Shown: positions 1 through 5,947 of the stretch, in pieces
Numbering within the stretch: position 1 is the first letter of the stretch
Layout: every line of letters starts with the position of its first letter
Source: Spirochaetales bacterium
GTDB lineage: Bacteria > Spirochaetota > Spirochaetia > B11-G9
Assembly (NCBI GenBank): GCA_027077185.1
Contig: JALTGJ010000402.1
Location: 1 to 20,139, forward strand
Reading direction: 5' to 3'
Length of the DNA: 20,139 bases
Program-made: the position numbers and the translations under genes
Notes under the pieces: model-generated
Seen by the model: only the letters and a program-made list of their open reading frames with translations
Told to the model about the DNA's origin: nothing
Database searches by the model: none

Positions 1-202
1 AGTCATTATATCCTAGAGGTCCAGCAATTGCATTTTTTATGGTTCTATTATCAGATTTACAATAACTTTTAATAAACTGTTCGCGTACAGGATCCTTTTC
101 CCAAGGACTCTTTTTCTTTGTAAAATTTTCCAATTCACTTGCATTGAAATAGTTTAGTTTTTCAGGGTTTTTTAAGAAAAATGATACCGAATATGTAGCC
201 AT
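1..202 (-). CDS. Unrecognised protein, N-terminal part (runs off left edge)
   Basis: An open minus-strand frame begins with ATG at 202-200 and stays open to base 1, giving 67 codons. A good ribosome binding site, GAGGTG, sits about 5 bases before the ATG and supports this start. The visible protein starts MATYSVSFFLKNPEKLNYF and is lysine-, asparagine- and phenylalanine-rich, with no signal peptide, membrane segment or catalytic motif that I recognise. It lies beside toxin-antitoxin genes and a VapC relic, so it may belong to the same accessory stretch. No function can be assigned from the part visible; the frame and RBS make it likely to be a real gene. Confidence 0.6.
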   Translation of the reverse strand, partial: MATYSVSFFLKNPEKLNYFNASELENFTKKKSPWEKDPVREQFIKSYCKSDNRTIKNAIAGPLGYND

Positions 203-459
203 AATACACCTCATCTATTCCCGATTCCTACCAATCAGTGGATTTAGTATATTTATCACTTAAATGTTGCATAACATTTTACTAATACATTGCAGTAGTT
301 TTGGAGGATCTCTCCCTTTTGGGTAGGTTAATGACAGAATACTACTAGAACTGACCCTATAACTATACTGTAATATAATTTTATTAGCAACCATAAAAAT
401 CGTATTAATGTATAATACCTGTACAGTATAATAAATTGTCCGCCTAAAAGGGGAAAGGT
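203..459. other. Intergenic stretch without a convincing gene
   Basis: No frame of useful length with a ribosome binding site was found between the partial gene and the VapC relic. The stretch is AT-rich. At 411-432 the 8-base palindrome CTGTACAG (419-426) is flanked by two TATAAT hexamers (411-416 and 427-432). This could be a leftover promoter/operator of a toxin-antitoxin module whose antitoxin has been lost, because the toxin relic begins just downstream. No clear -35 partner was seen. Confidence 0.4.
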
Positions 460-588
460 AATAGAACGCCCATGGGCGTGATAGATAGTTTAATTGCTGC
501 CATAACCTACATATACAACCTGGTTTTGGTTACAAGGAATGTCCGGGATTTTGAAGTTGGCAACATCCCTGCTCATGCCTCCAATTAA
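460..588 (+). pseudogene. VapC (PIN-domain) toxin relic, C-terminal fragment only
   Basis: The plus frame from 460 encodes N-R-T-P-M-G-V-I-D-S-L-I-A-A..., ending L-V-L-V-T-R-N-V-R-D-F-E-V-G-N-I-P before diverging to a TAA at 586-588. This matches residues 96-133 of the intact VapC at 1543-1962. Counting by hand over the 111 nt from 460 to 570 gives about 18 differences, roughly 84% identity. The two C-terminal acidic PIN residues are present (D in I-D-S-L-I and D in V-R-D-F), but the N-terminal part with the other catalytic acids is gone, so the fragment cannot be a working nuclease. Weak similarity may extend to about 450 with a short deletion. No antitoxin remnant was found. Its end overlaps the stop of the convergent RelE-like gene by 4 bases. 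Confidence 0.85.
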
Positions 589-848
589 CCGAAAAATTGT
601 TCATACTTATCATGACTGCCAATCCAGAACCAGGTAACTGTGTCCTCATCAAGAATGCCGATTGCCCTATAACCAAGGGTCACCCTCACAGACCATATAT
701 TCTCACTCCGGTTAATACACTTGAAACGTAGGGAAGGATGAAATGGATCATCTATCCATAACTTGTAGGATTTTTTTGCTCTTGACCTAATTCCTTTATC
801 CAATTTGTGATAGTTTTTCCAAAAGGAAGGAACTGTGTCAGATTTCAC
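585..848 (-). CDS. RelE/ParE-superfamily type II toxin
   Basis: This 87-residue basic protein has the RelE/ParE look: an N-terminal helical part (F-W-K-N-Y-H-K-L), then H-P-S-L-R-F-K, then I-W-S-V-R-V-T-L-G-Y-R-A, and a terminal T-W-F-W-I-G-S-H-D-K-Y-E. That layout, with an aromatic-rich end strand and WIGxHxxY motif, is typical of a family found as toxins with a short acidic partner; relatives usually act as ribosome-dependent mRNA interferases or gyrase poisons, and which applies here cannot be read from sequence. The start is GTG (848-846), overlapping the TGA of the upstream antitoxin gene in a GTGA junction, which implies translational coupling. Its 3' end overlaps the VapC relic. From memory of the family, close relatives occur in cyanobacteria and other unrelated phyla, so horizontal spread is plausible. 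Confidence 0.85.
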   Translation of the reverse strand: MKSDTVPSFWKNYHKLDKGIRSRAKKSYKLWIDDPFHPSLRFKCINRSENIWSVRVTLGYRAIGILDEDTVTWFWIGSHDKYEQFFG

Positions 849-1075
849 AGTTGTTCGATATCTAAAGCAATTGCTTTCCCATCACTAATCTCTTTCCGTG
901 CCTGCCTGGCAGCATCAATAAGTGAATCCTGAGTTTGGGAGAATAAATCTGCCCATATAGCTTCATCCCTAAGATCTTCGATATACTCTTTCAAATGTTC
1001 TACTACCCTATCCTCAAGCTGCCCAGGTAATGTCTCAAGCATCTTTGTAATTGTGGCCATAGCCTCTGATGCCAT
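845..1075 (-). CDS. Antitoxin partner of the RelE/ParE-type toxin
   Basis: This 76-residue, mostly helical, acidic protein contains L-P-G-Q-L-E-D-R-V-V-E-H-L-K-E-Y-I, then I-W-A-D-L-F, then a helix ending A-R-Q-A-R-K-E-I. The layout matches short antitoxins that pair with this toxin family. The ATG at 1075-1073 is preceded by GGAG with 7-base spacing, which favours it over the in-frame Met six codons later. Gene order antitoxin then toxin with a 4-base overlap is standard for type II modules. Such antitoxins normally bind both the toxin and their own promoter. A plausible -10 (TATACT, minus strand, 1118-1113) lies upstream with a poor -35. Identification rests on context and pattern rather than a named DNA-binding motif. 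Confidence 0.75.
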   Translation of the reverse strand: MASEAMATITKMLETLPGQLEDRVVEHLKEYIEDLRDEAIWADLFSQTQDSLIDAARQARKEISDGKAIALDIEQL

Positions 1076-1171
1076 AAACTTACTCCTTTTTATTCTTGAA
1101 CTATCTTAATATAGTATACATAAAATTATCACTTTATCCCAGTATCTGATCTCAAGGATCCCTTCTCTCTC

Positions 1172-1190
1172 ATTTTATCTTATAACCAAT
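1172..1190. repeat. 19-bp direct repeat, outer copy flanking the Phd/VapC module
   Basis: ATTTTATCTTATAACCAAT at 1172-1190 is repeated exactly at 1976-1994. In the second copy the complement encodes the last residues (I-G-Y-K-I-K) of the kinase-like gene at 1974-2465. This copy also reads I-G-Y-K-I-K then TGA on the minus strand, but an in-frame stop precedes it closely, so it is an orphan gene end. A 12-base perfect palindrome, ATGCTGCAGCAT (1189-1200), abuts it. Confidence 0.85.
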
Positions 1191-1242
1191 GCTGCAGCAT
1201 ATTCGAAATTCTTAATTTTGTAAGATTTTATTTTATCCAGGC

Positions 1243-1278
1243 TTGACAAAAGGCATCAACCAAACTAGTCTGACTAGT
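1243..1278 (+). promoter_or_regulatory. Promoter and putative operator of the Phd/VapC module
   Basis: TTGACA (1243-1248) is followed after 17 bases by TAGTCT (1266-1271), a weak -10. Two copies of the palindrome ACTAGT (1264-1269 and 1273-1278), separated by CTG, form a larger dyad that covers the -10. Antitoxins of this kind usually repress their own promoter by binding such dyads, so this is the likely autoregulatory operator. The operator role is inferred. Confidence 0.6.
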
Positions 1279-1294
1279 ACATAGGGAGAAAAAA

Positions 1295-1546
1295 ATGAGT
1301 ACACTATGGAAGTTACAGGATGCAAAAGCCAAATTTAGTAAAGTTGTTGAGGATGCTTTGAAAAAAGGGCCCCAATATGTAACTCGTAGAGGCATGGAAG
1401 CTGTTGTTGTTGTTTCTGTTGATGAATACAAGGATTTAATATCAAACAAACCTTCTTTTAAGAATTTTTTGCTCAGTTGTCCCAAACTGGAAACTGATTT
1501 TGAATTTGAACGCCAAAAGGATTTTCCAGGAAGTATTGAGTTTTGA
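1295..1546 (+). CDS. Phd/YefM-family antitoxin
   Basis: This 83-residue protein shows the Phd/YefM fold signature: an N-terminal W-K-L-Q-D-A-K-A-K-F-S-K-V-V-E-D-A, then G-P-Q-Y-V-T-R-R-G-M-E-A-V-V-V-V-S-V-D-E-Y. In this family the N-terminal part binds operator DNA and the C-terminal tail (from about residue 50) wraps the toxin. The tail here is charged and Phe-rich (D-F-E-F-E-R-Q-K-D-F). The start ATG has AGGGAG 6 bases upstream. It is followed by VapC with a 4-base TTGA overlap, the usual coupled arrangement. Pairing of Phd-type antitoxins with PIN toxins is common (FitAB/VapBC-like). Confidence 0.92.
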   Translation: MSTLWKLQDAKAKFSKVVEDALKKGPQYVTRRGMEAVVVVSVDEYKDLISNKPSFKNFLLSCPKLETDFEFERQKDFPGSIEF

Positions 1547-1962
1547 ATTATCTATTAGATACCTGTGTTATTTCAGAACTTGTAAAACCATCCCCGGATA
1601 AAAATGTAATAGATTGGATAAACAAAACACCGAGTGAAAGATTATACTTAAGTGTACTAACTATTGGTGAAGTTCGAAAAGGTCTGACAAAACTTCCTGG
1701 CTCCAGGAGGAAAGACTTACTAAGCAATTGGCTAAATTCCTTACTTGAAGATTACGATAGCAAAATCTACCCAATCAATCTGACGGTTGCTGAAAATTGG
1801 GGAATTATACAGGGTAAAGCAGAAAACAATGGAACTCCCATGGCCTCCATAGATAGTTTAATTGCTGCCACAGCCTACACACACAATCTGGTTTTGGTTA
1901 CAAGAAATGTCCGAGATTTTGAAGCCGGGAATATCCCCATTCGAAACCCCTGGATAGAATAA
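1543..1962 (+). CDS. VapC/FitB-type PIN-domain toxin (ribonuclease)
   Basis: This 139-residue PIN domain carries the expected acidic residues: D6 in Y-L-L-D-T-C, E43 in T-I-G-E-V, D104 in S-I-D-S-L-I-A-A and D125 in R-N-V-R-D-F. PIN toxins are metal-dependent endoribonucleases that cleave tRNA or rRNA when freed from the antitoxin; the target here is unknown. The start is TTG at 1543-1545, overlapping the antitoxin TGA (1544-1546). AGGAAG at 1528-1533 serves as RBS and no ATG fits, because the D6 motif must be near the start. The gene ends 11 bases before the convergent stop of the kinase-like gene, with no hairpin terminator between. A degraded relative of its C-terminal third lies at 460-588. 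Confidence 0.93.
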   Translation: MNYLLDTCVISELVKPSPDKNVIDWINKTPSERLYLSVLTIGEVRKGLTKLPGSRRKDLLSNWLNSLLEDYDSKIYPINLTVAENWGIIQGKAENNGTPMASIDSLIAATAYTHNLVLVTRNVRDFEAGNIPIRNPWIE

Positions 1963-1973
1963 GATCTGTATTA

Positions 1974-2465
1974 CTATTTTATCTTATAACCAATAGTCCT
2001 TAACAGCTTTTTCCGGTCTGTCTTATCTTCTGCACTCTCCACACCCTTTGGTGAAAAACCATCGACAACACCTATAATACCTCTACCCTGATCAGTTCCA
2101 GCAACAAGAACCTGCAGGGGATTAGCAGTTGCTGCAAAAATAGAGACTACTTCCTGACAGTTTTTTATTTGATTTAGAACATTAATTGGATAAGCGTTCT
2201 TAAGTATAAGAAAAAAGGTATGCCCCGCAGCAACACTCTCTGCACAATGAACAGCCTCGGAAATAAGCTTGTCATTATTGCCTTCGCTTCGTATTAGACA
2301 TGGTCCGGAAGCTTCACAGAAGGCAAGACCGTATTCAATACCAGGGACAGAGCTTACTAAAATTTCGGGAATATCTTCTACTGTCTTTATAAAATGAGAC
2401 TGTCCTACAATTATGTTACAATCCTCTTCCCATTTTAGCTGAACAGCTTCTGTTACAATATCCAT
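1974..2465 (-). CDS. Adenosine-specific kinase family protein (COG1839/Adenosine_kin)
   Basis: The 163-residue protein matches the Adenosine_kin family in length and motifs: N-I-I-V-G-Q-S-H-F-I-K-T-V-E-D near the start, Y-G-L-A-F-C-E-A-S-G-P-C-L-I-R in the first third, G-H-T-F-F-L-I-L-K-N-A-Y-P-I-N-V-L-N, then A-T-A-N-P-L-Q-V-L-V-A-G-T and I-G-V-V-D-G-F-S-P-K-G. The family name comes from archaeal members reported to bind adenosine/AMP; physiological activity in bacteria is uncertain, so the kinase label should be read as family assignment. AGGA lies 7 bases before the ATG. It follows pheT on the same strand after 109 bases containing an inverted repeat. Its last codons form one copy of the 19-bp repeat that flanks the Phd/VapC module. 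A link to the nucleoside salvage genes further right is plausible but unproven. Confidence 0.82.
   Translation of the reverse strand: MDIVTEAVQLKWEEDCNIIVGQSHFIKTVEDIPEILVSSVPGIEYGLAFCEASGPCLIRSEGNNDKLISEAVHCAESVAAGHTFFLILKNAYPINVLNQIKNCQEVVSIFAATANPLQVLVAGTDQGRGIIGVVDGFSPKGVESAEDKTDRKKLLRTIGYKIK
1976..1994. repeat. 19-bp direct repeat, inner copy inside the 3' end of the kinase-like gene
   Basis: This is an exact copy of the repeat at 1172-1190; the repeat-to-repeat distance is 804 bases. Here the sequence is functional coding DNA (C-terminal I-G-Y-K-I-K), so this is likely the original site and 1172-1190 the duplicated one. Confidence 0.85.
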
Positions 2466-2507
2466 AACTTAATCCTTTATTAATAAATAATAATATCGCT
2501 TTCGAGC

Positions 2508-2560
2508 ACTTTCCTGTTAGTTTGATATATAGATTTAAATACATACAACCACAGGAAAGT
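2508..2560. repeat. 10-bp perfect inverted repeat in the pheT-kinase intergenic gap
   Basis: ACTTTCCTGT at 2508-2517 pairs exactly with ACAGGAAAGT at 2551-2560, with GTT/AAC (2520-2522/2547-2549) extending the arm after a small bulge. The enclosed region is AT-rich. On the minus strand no T-run follows, so it does not look like a simple intrinsic terminator. It could be an operator or an mRNA processing/stability element between pheT and the downstream gene. Confidence 0.6.
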
Positions 2561-2574
2561 CTCTGTCGCTAATA

Positions 2575-4281
2575 CTAAAAATGTTCCATTTTTAGTATAT
2601 CTAAATCAATTTCACAGCAGGTTGAAGGCATCTGGATACCCCAGTTTTCCAGAACCTGAGGGGAAACCTCACCAAAAACTCCTACTTCTTTATTCTTATA
2701 CATAATTTTTGCAGATCTTCCTTTTATAAATCTGGGATCATCCAGATCAAGAAGCTCATAATCTCTATTTAGATAGTAAAAAATTGCAGAAACACTGCTG
2801 CTAACCTGATTAAATCCCTCTGCTCTGTCTGCACTAAGAAAACCAAGATAGTTTTTGGTAACAGTCCCGGAATTATCACTGGAATCAAGGAATGCAACCT
2901 TACCAATTTCAAATATATTATGAGGATATACAGCATTTGCCGATACAGACTCAGAGTTTAGGACAGAAGGAAGAATACTTGCACGAACGTACTCATAATT
3001 TTCTGTCATAGGGTTTAATATCTGAATATGATTATTACCGGAAATATTCATTTTTTCTATATAATCTTTTCCGGACCCAAGATAATTATAGATCATTTCC
3101 TGAAACCCAAGACCTATTAGAATATCCTTAGCCTTCCTGGCAAATTCCTCCTCGGGACTAATTCTGCCTACAGTGGAATCAGATGGCATAACAGGTTCAA
3201 AACTATCCATTCCCCTACCCATCATAATATCTTCCACTATATCCACAGAATGAAGAAAATCATTTCTATATTCCGGAACCTTAATTTTAATATTGCTGTC
3301 CTCAACTAAACATTTTATGCCCATTCTTTCCAATGCCAGGGTCATTTCCTCTTCTGAAAGATCAGAACCAAGCAGCTTACGGGCATAATCCAAATCTACA
3401 GTAATATCCTTCTGATAATAGTAGGGAGTTGTTATACTTTTTCCCATTGCGGTCTCGTAGGAATACTCCACCCTGACCGGTAGAATTGTAAATCCGGTAT
3501 CTGCGAGATCACAGGCAACAATAGAAGCTGTTAGAATTAATGAAGGCAGATCTGTCCCTGTCAGTTCAATAAAAAGATTTTCATCCCCAACTTCGACAGC
3601 TCCAATTTCCGAACTGTTTATTACAGGAGAAAAACTTAAAACATTACCCTTTGAATCTGTAATAAATGGGAATTTATCATCCTTTTCAACTATATGACCA
3701 TACTCCTGACCCTTTGGATGCTCTTTAATAATCTCTCTTAGATTAAGCTCTTTATCCATCCCCAGTGGAATAAATCTTGTACTGTCAGGATCGGCAGCAG
3801 TATACAATACAGGATAGTTAATCAGATCACTCCGGTAAACTCCCATGGCAATTGATTTTCTCTTGCGGCCATAGTTCCAGCATAATTTTTCCTGTGTCTG
3901 AATAAGATCTTTTAAAGTAGAATCGTCCACTGCTTTACCAGTAACAGCAAATGCTGCCATATATGGTCGTGTAGCCTTAATACCGGGATCAACTTTAACT
4001 ATCCTGTTCCCTGCATCCAGAGATTCCTTTGAATTAGAAAAGAAATTATATTGAGCTCTCCTGCCCCCCTCATATACCCGCAGCTGTCTGGCAAGCCCTG
4101 CTGTCGACCATAAATCAGGCCGGTTTGTATCATTAAGTTCAATTTTTAAAATACCTTCATCATTATCAACACCATCCAGCTCTGCTTTTGCACATGGAAG
4201 AAGATTTTCCAGAGCATCATCAGTATAGGTCTTCCCAATAAAGCTGTATAAAGTATCTCGTTTAACCTCTATTTTAGGCAT
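2575..4281 (-). CDS. pheT: Phenylalanine--tRNA ligase beta subunit, archaeal/spirochaetal type
   Basis: PheT pairs with PheS to charge tRNA-Phe with phenylalanine in the cytoplasm. At 568 residues it has the short archaeal/eukaryotic form, without the N-terminal EMAP-like tRNA-binding domain of the roughly 800-residue bacterial form. Visible parts are an N-terminal core with N-D-T-N-R-P-D-L-W-S-T-A-G-L-A-R, a B3/B4-like editing region in the first half, a B5 DNA-binding-like domain (about residues 295-370, ending Y-R-N-D-F-L-H-S-V-D-I-V-E-D), and a C-terminal catalytic-like domain with I-L-N-P-M-T. The ATG lies 2 bases after the pheS stop, with its AAGGAG inside the pheS end, indicating coupled expression. 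It shows no disruption. Confidence 0.96.
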   Translation of the reverse strand: MPKIEVKRDTLYSFIGKTYTDDALENLLPCAKAELDGVDNDEGILKIELNDTNRPDLWSTAGLARQLRVYEGGRRAQYNFFSNSKESLDAGNRIVKVDPGIKATRPYMAAFAVTGKAVDDSTLKDLIQTQEKLCWNYGRKRKSIAMGVYRSDLINYPVLYTAADPDSTRFIPLGMDKELNLREIIKEHPKGQEYGHIVEKDDKFPFITDSKGNVLSFSPVINSSEIGAVEVGDENLFIELTGTDLPSLILTASIVACDLADTGFTILPVRVEYSYETAMGKSITTPYYYQKDITVDLDYARKLLGSDLSEEEMTLALERMGIKCLVEDSNIKIKVPEYRNDFLHSVDIVEDIMMGRGMDSFEPVMPSDSTVGRISPEEEFARKAKDILIGLGFQEMIYNYLGSGKDYIEKMNISGNNHIQILNPMTENYEYVRASILPSVLNSESVSANAVYPHNIFEIGKVAFLDSSDNSGTVTKNYLGFLSADRAEGFNQVSSSVSAIFYYLNRDYELLDLDDPRFIKGRSAKIMYKNKEVGVFGEVSPQVLENWGIQMPSTCCEIDLDILKMEHF

Positions 4282-4283
4282 AA

Positions 4284-5825
4284 TTATTTGCTCCTTCTAA
4301 GACGTACATTTTCAATATTAGGAGTAAAAAGCTCCCTAAGATCATTTAAACCAAGATGCATTAGAGCCATTCGGTCAATTCCCAGGCCCCATGCAAGTAC
4401 AGGAACATCAATTCCCATTGCCTTTGTTACTTCAGGACGAAATATTCCACTTCCTCCAAGCTCAAACCAGCCAAGAACAGGATGTTTAATATGAACCTCT
4501 ATAGACGGTTCTGTAAAAGGAAAATAACCTGGAACATAACGAACCTCTTCGGCTCCGGCAATTTCCTCTGCAAACATTTTTAGTAAGCCAAGAAGGGTTT
4601 TTAGATTAACATCATCTCCAAGGACTATACCTTCGGTCTGATAAAAATCTGCACCATGGGTGGCATCAACCTGATCGTATCTAAAACAGCGGGCTACACC
4701 AAAATATTTACCGGGAATTTTGGCCTTATGAAGCTGTTTTGCGGACAAAACGGTCCCCTGACTTCTCAATACCTGACGTCGGGTAAAATCGTGATCAAAT
4801 TTATATCCCCATCCCCTGCTTCCGGTTTCCCAACCGCTTTCATGGGTTTCTGCAACCTGATCCAGCCAGGGCTGCTCTATTTCTTTGGCAGATTCAGCAT
4901 TTTTAAGGTAGTAGACATCATGGATATCCCTTGCACTATGAAACTGGGGCATAAATAAAGCGTCTCCGTTCCAAAATTCAGTTTCTACAAGAGGACCATC
5001 AAATTCTTCAAAGCCAAGAGAAGACAATTTATCTTTTACCCACTGAAGATACTGACTGTAAGGATTCCTCCGTCCCAACAGAACTCTGCTTGGCGGTGTA
5101 TTTATATTATATTCCCGAAAAGACTTCCCCTTCCAACTTCCCTTTGCAAGCATTTCCGGTGTAAGAGATCCAACCTCTTCACCTGTAAGTCCCTGTTCCA
5201 ATAATAGATTTCTAACTTTCTCTCCATCATCTGTCAGCTCATATTCCAGATCTTCTCTTTCTATAATTTTAAATGGAGATCCTGCAGCTCCCCGCTTTTT
5301 ACTGTTTGATTTAATTACAGCAAGCTCTTCTTCATTAAGTTCAGACTCATCAAAAACACCCTTCTTTGTTCCCTTTGCTAAAAGAGATTCAAAAAGTGCT
5401 ATTCTTTCAGGCAGATTCGTACTTTTAATTTCAACACTTTTTTCCGCATCCATTTTTAGTATGCCTTCTTTTGACAACTGACCGAAGGCAGAACCTACAT
5501 CTTTATTTTCAAGGCCAAGTTCTTTGGCTATAGAAGGCATCTTCAAAGCACCCCTACTTTTAAGCAGGTTTATTATTCTTACTTCCGGCACACCCAGTTC
5601 AGCATACTCCCTTCCAATTTCAGTAATCTCATATAGAGTTCTTAAATTTCGACTTGTTTCCGCAATATAGGATTTTGATGAAAGCCAGCTAAAAGCCTGG
5701 TTACACTGTCCAAGCTTGTAGGACAATTCCTTACTTATACGTTCTGTGGTAATTGTTTCATTTTTTGCAACATGTCTTAACAACCTGATTTCCAGGGGGT
5801 GAAGACTTTTTAAATCAAAATCCAT
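4284..5825 (-). CDS. pheS: Phenylalanine--tRNA ligase alpha subunit, archaeal/spirochaetal type
   Basis: PheS is the catalytic subunit of the heterotetrameric synthetase. The 513-residue length and roughly 220-residue N-terminal winged-helix region (starting D-L-K-S-L-H-P-L-E-I-R-L-L) are those of the archaeal/eukaryotic type also found in spirochaetes; the usual bacterial PheS is about 340 residues. The class II catalytic core shows motif 2 (C-F-R-Y-D-Q-V-D-A-T-H, then F-Y-Q-T-E-G) and motif 3 (G-L-G-I-D-R-M-A-L-M) near the C terminus, followed by D-L-R-E-L-F. Its ATG has AGGAG 6 bases upstream. It is the first gene of the minus-strand pheST unit and diverges from the amidohydrolase gene. 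No T-box-like leader fits the 122-base gap. Confidence 0.97.
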   Translation of the reverse strand: MDFDLKSLHPLEIRLLRHVAKNETITTERISKELSYKLGQCNQAFSWLSSKSYIAETSRNLRTLYEITEIGREYAELGVPEVRIINLLKSRGALKMPSIAKELGLENKDVGSAFGQLSKEGILKMDAEKSVEIKSTNLPERIALFESLLAKGTKKGVFDESELNEEELAVIKSNSKKRGAAGSPFKIIEREDLEYELTDDGEKVRNLLLEQGLTGEEVGSLTPEMLAKGSWKGKSFREYNINTPPSRVLLGRRNPYSQYLQWVKDKLSSLGFEEFDGPLVETEFWNGDALFMPQFHSARDIHDVYYLKNAESAKEIEQPWLDQVAETHESGWETGSRGWGYKFDHDFTRRQVLRSQGTVLSAKQLHKAKIPGKYFGVARCFRYDQVDATHGADFYQTEGIVLGDDVNLKTLLGLLKMFAEEIAGAEEVRYVPGYFPFTEPSIEVHIKHPVLGWFELGGSGIFRPEVTKAMGIDVPVLAWGLGIDRMALMHLGLNDLRELFTPNIENVRLRRSK

Positions 5826-5947
5826 TGATAACTCCTATCATTATTAACAGTACAATTAACAGCAGCAACAGTACTATACTTTAGTATTTAGTTTAAATAT
5901 GTTTAAATATAATTTCCAACATTGTAAAGGGTTACAGGAGAAAAGTC
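5826..5947. promoter_or_regulatory. Divergent promoter region between pheS and the deaminase gene
   Basis: The gap must hold both start signals. On the plus side TATAAT (5908-5913) overlaps the end of a tandem 10-base repeat, GTTTAAATAT twice (5891-5910), and lies about 30 bases before the AGGAG of the deaminase gene; its -35 is poor. On the minus side TATAGT (5879-5874) is a possible pheS -10 with a weak -35. An imperfect dyad, ATACT-TT-AGTAT, is at 5876-5887. These are candidates only. Confidence 0.4.

Noticed and set aside
1228..1485. 85-codon minus-strand frame over the Phd/VapC promoter and antitoxin
   Set aside because: It lies opposite the well-supported antitoxin gene, has no ribosome binding site and encodes no recognisable pattern; a shadow frame.
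1191..1975. Insertion sequence carrying the TA pair
   Set aside because: No transposase frame and no terminal inverted repeats next to the 19-bp direct repeats; only direct repeats are present.
5826..5947. T-box leader before pheS
   Set aside because: The gap is too short and no T-box sequence or terminator hairpin was found.
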